Source: CAMLOF01 sp966692625 (GTDB taxonomy: Bacteria; Pseudomonadota; Gammaproteobacteria; Burkholderiales; Burkholderiaceae_C). From it: 6,286 nucleotides of DNA. The stretch covers positions 1 to 6,286 of the forward strand of contig CBKZAG010000196.1 of assembly GCA_966692625.1 (NCBI GenBank). The letters are read 5' to 3'. Position 1 is the first letter of the stretch. Each line of letters opens with the position of its first letter. The notes under the pieces are model-generated. The model was given only the letters and a program-made list of their open reading frames with translations, was not told the DNA's origin and did not search any database. Both the position numbers and the translations under genes were made by a program. Shown one piece after another: positions 5,436 through 6,286 of the stretch.

Positions 5436-6050
5436 ATGGGCCCGATCGCCGTCATCGACTTCGAGACCACGGGCATGTCGCCCGAGACGGGCGGGCGCGC
5501 CACAGAGGTGGCCATCGTGCTGCTGGAAGACGGCCAGGTGGTGGACCGCTACCAGAGCCTGATGAACGCCGGGGTGTGGATTCCGCCGTTCATCACGCAG
5601 CTCACGGGCATCACCAACGCCATGGTGCGCGAAGCGCCCCCGGCCGCCGAGGTGATGCGCGAGGCCGCGCGCTTTGTGGGCGACGCGCCCATGGTGGCGC
5701 ACAACGCCTCGTTCGACCGCAAGTTCTGGCAAGGTGAACTGGCCCGGCTGGAACTGGCGGCGCCGCAGCCCTTTGCCTGCACGGTGCTGCTGTCGCGCAG
5801 GCTGTACCCGCAGGCGCCCAACCACAAGCTGGGCACACTGGTGGACTTTCACGGGCTGCCCCGCACGGGCCAGGCGCACCGGGCATTGGCCGACGCTGAG
5901 ATGGCCGCGGCCTTGCTGGGCCGCATCCAGCAGGACTTGCGCGAACGGCATGGCGTGCCGCAACCGGACCACGCCCTGCTGGTAGGCCTGCAGAACTGCA
6001 ACCGCGCTGCCGTACCAAAATGGCTGCAGCAGCGCGCCGTGCAGGGCTGA
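5436..6050 (+). CDS. DEDDh-family 3'-5' exonuclease (DNA polymerase III epsilon-like)
   Basis: The protein has 204 residues and is a single exonuclease domain of the DnaQ/RNase T type. Such enzymes remove nucleotides from 3' ends of DNA or RNA using two metal ions. All five catalytic residues are visible: Asp8 and Glu10 (IDFETTG), Asp94 (HNASFDRKF), and His148 with Asp153 (HRALADAE), which makes it the DEDDh type. The C-terminal 35 residues carry no polymerase-binding region that I can recognise, so it is a stand-alone paralogue rather than the replicative epsilon subunit. The substrate (repair intermediate or RNA) cannot be told. ATG at 5436 puts the motif at the usual distance from the N-terminus; there is no strong Shine-Dalgarno sequence, and the 9-base gap after yjdM favours translation linked to that gene. 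Its TGA directly abuts the stop of the convergent EAL gene. Confidence 0.93.
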   Translation: MGPIAVIDFETTGMSPETGGRATEVAIVLLEDGQVVDRYQSLMNAGVWIPPFITQLTGITNAMVREAPPAAEVMREAARFVGDAPMVAHNASFDRKFWQGELARLELAAPQPFACTVLLSRRLYPQAPNHKLGTLVDFHGLPRTGQAHRALADAEMAAALLGRIQQDLRERHGVPQPDHALLVGLQNCNRAAVPKWLQQRAVQG

Positions 6051-6286
6051 TCAGGGCATGGCTGGCGAAGGCAGGCCCAGGTGGTAGCCCTGCGCAAAGT
6101 CGATGCCGATCTGCCTCAAGGCCTGCCACAGCTCTTCTGACTCCACGAACTCCGCCACCACGCGGATGCCGATGTCCTGGCACAGGTGCGTGAGGTTGCG
6201 CACCAGCGAATGGTCGATCTTGGAGTTGAGGATGTTGCGCACAAAGGCGCCGTCGATCTTCACGAAGTCGAACGACAGCTCGCGCA
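6051..6286 (-). CDS. EAL-domain cyclic-di-GMP phosphodiesterase, C-terminal fragment
   Basis: About 77 residues are present; the gene enters from the right edge and its start lies outside. The frame reads RELSFDFVKIDGAFVRNI..., the EAL segment with the metal/active-site Lys (KID). It continues through VVAEFVES, the motif with the second catalytic Glu (usually AEGVE; here Phe replaces Gly), and IGIDFAQGYHLG, the conserved QGY near the end of the domain. EAL enzymes hydrolyse c-di-GMP to pGpG and so regulate motility and biofilm. Both key residues in this part are intact, so activity is plausible, but the EAL signature itself and the DDFG loop are outside the window and a degenerate EAL cannot be excluded. 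Upstream GGDEF or PAS domains, common in such proteins, also cannot be seen. The protein ends about 13 residues after QGY, normal for a C-terminal EAL domain. Confidence 0.92.
   Translation of the reverse strand, partial: RELSFDFVKIDGAFVRNILNSKIDHSLVRNLTHLCQDIGIRVVAEFVESEELWQALRQIGIDFAQGYHLGLPSPAMP

Noticed and set aside
5037..5972. 311-codon open frame on the - strand opposite yjdM and the exonuclease
   Set aside because: Shadow of two genes with full motif sets; no domain is recognisable in it.

Overview
The window is compact, GC-rich DNA with high-GC codon use throughout. Its gene types are typical of a betaproteobacterium, most likely in the Burkholderiales (Comamonadaceae/Acidovorax-like). 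That placement is an inference from protein character; no marker gene such as rRNA is present. Nothing in composition or content suggests recent transfer: there is no transposase, integrase, tRNA, rRNA or CRISPR array. It reads as ordinary chromosome with eight genes plus a truncated ninth.

Layout. (1) 1-236, +: the 3' end of a gene whose protein tail resembles an ACT-type regulatory domain, possibly of a homoserine dehydrogenase-like enzyme. A perfect 15-bp hairpin lies inside its last codons. (2) 255-1136, -: a secreted or membrane Tim44-domain protein, convergent with (1). (3) 1137-1312: intergenic region between divergent genes. (4) 1313-2263, +: an exported cyanophycinase-like serine peptidase (S51) with an intact Ser/His/Glu triad. 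(5) 2264-2420: intergenic region with a hairpin, an extended dyad and a clear ribosome binding site. (6) 2421-3152, +: a hemerythrin (HHE) domain protein. (7) 4517-5023 and 3168-4520, -: a two-gene operon joined by an ATGA overlap. A small PNPOx-like split-barrel protein is followed by a three-domain protein (PNPOx-like, GAF, winged-helix-like C-terminus). (8) 5024-5075: a 52-bp divergent promoter. (9) 5076-5426 and 5436-6050, +: YjdM/PhnA zinc-ribbon protein and a DEDDh 3'-5' exonuclease, probably co-transcribed. (10) 6051-6286, -: the C-terminal end of an EAL-domain c-di-GMP phosphodiesterase, running off the window edge.

Functionally this is a set of short independent units rather than one pathway. 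The most unusual is the PNPOx / PNPOx-GAF-wHTH pair. It looks like a cytoplasmic sensor-regulator in which a flavin- or heme-type split barrel and a GAF domain feed a DNA-binding output. Several starts (cyanophycinase, YjdM, the small PNPOx protein) lack a Shine-Dalgarno sequence and have -10-like hexamers about 7-9 bases upstream, which suggests leaderless mRNAs.
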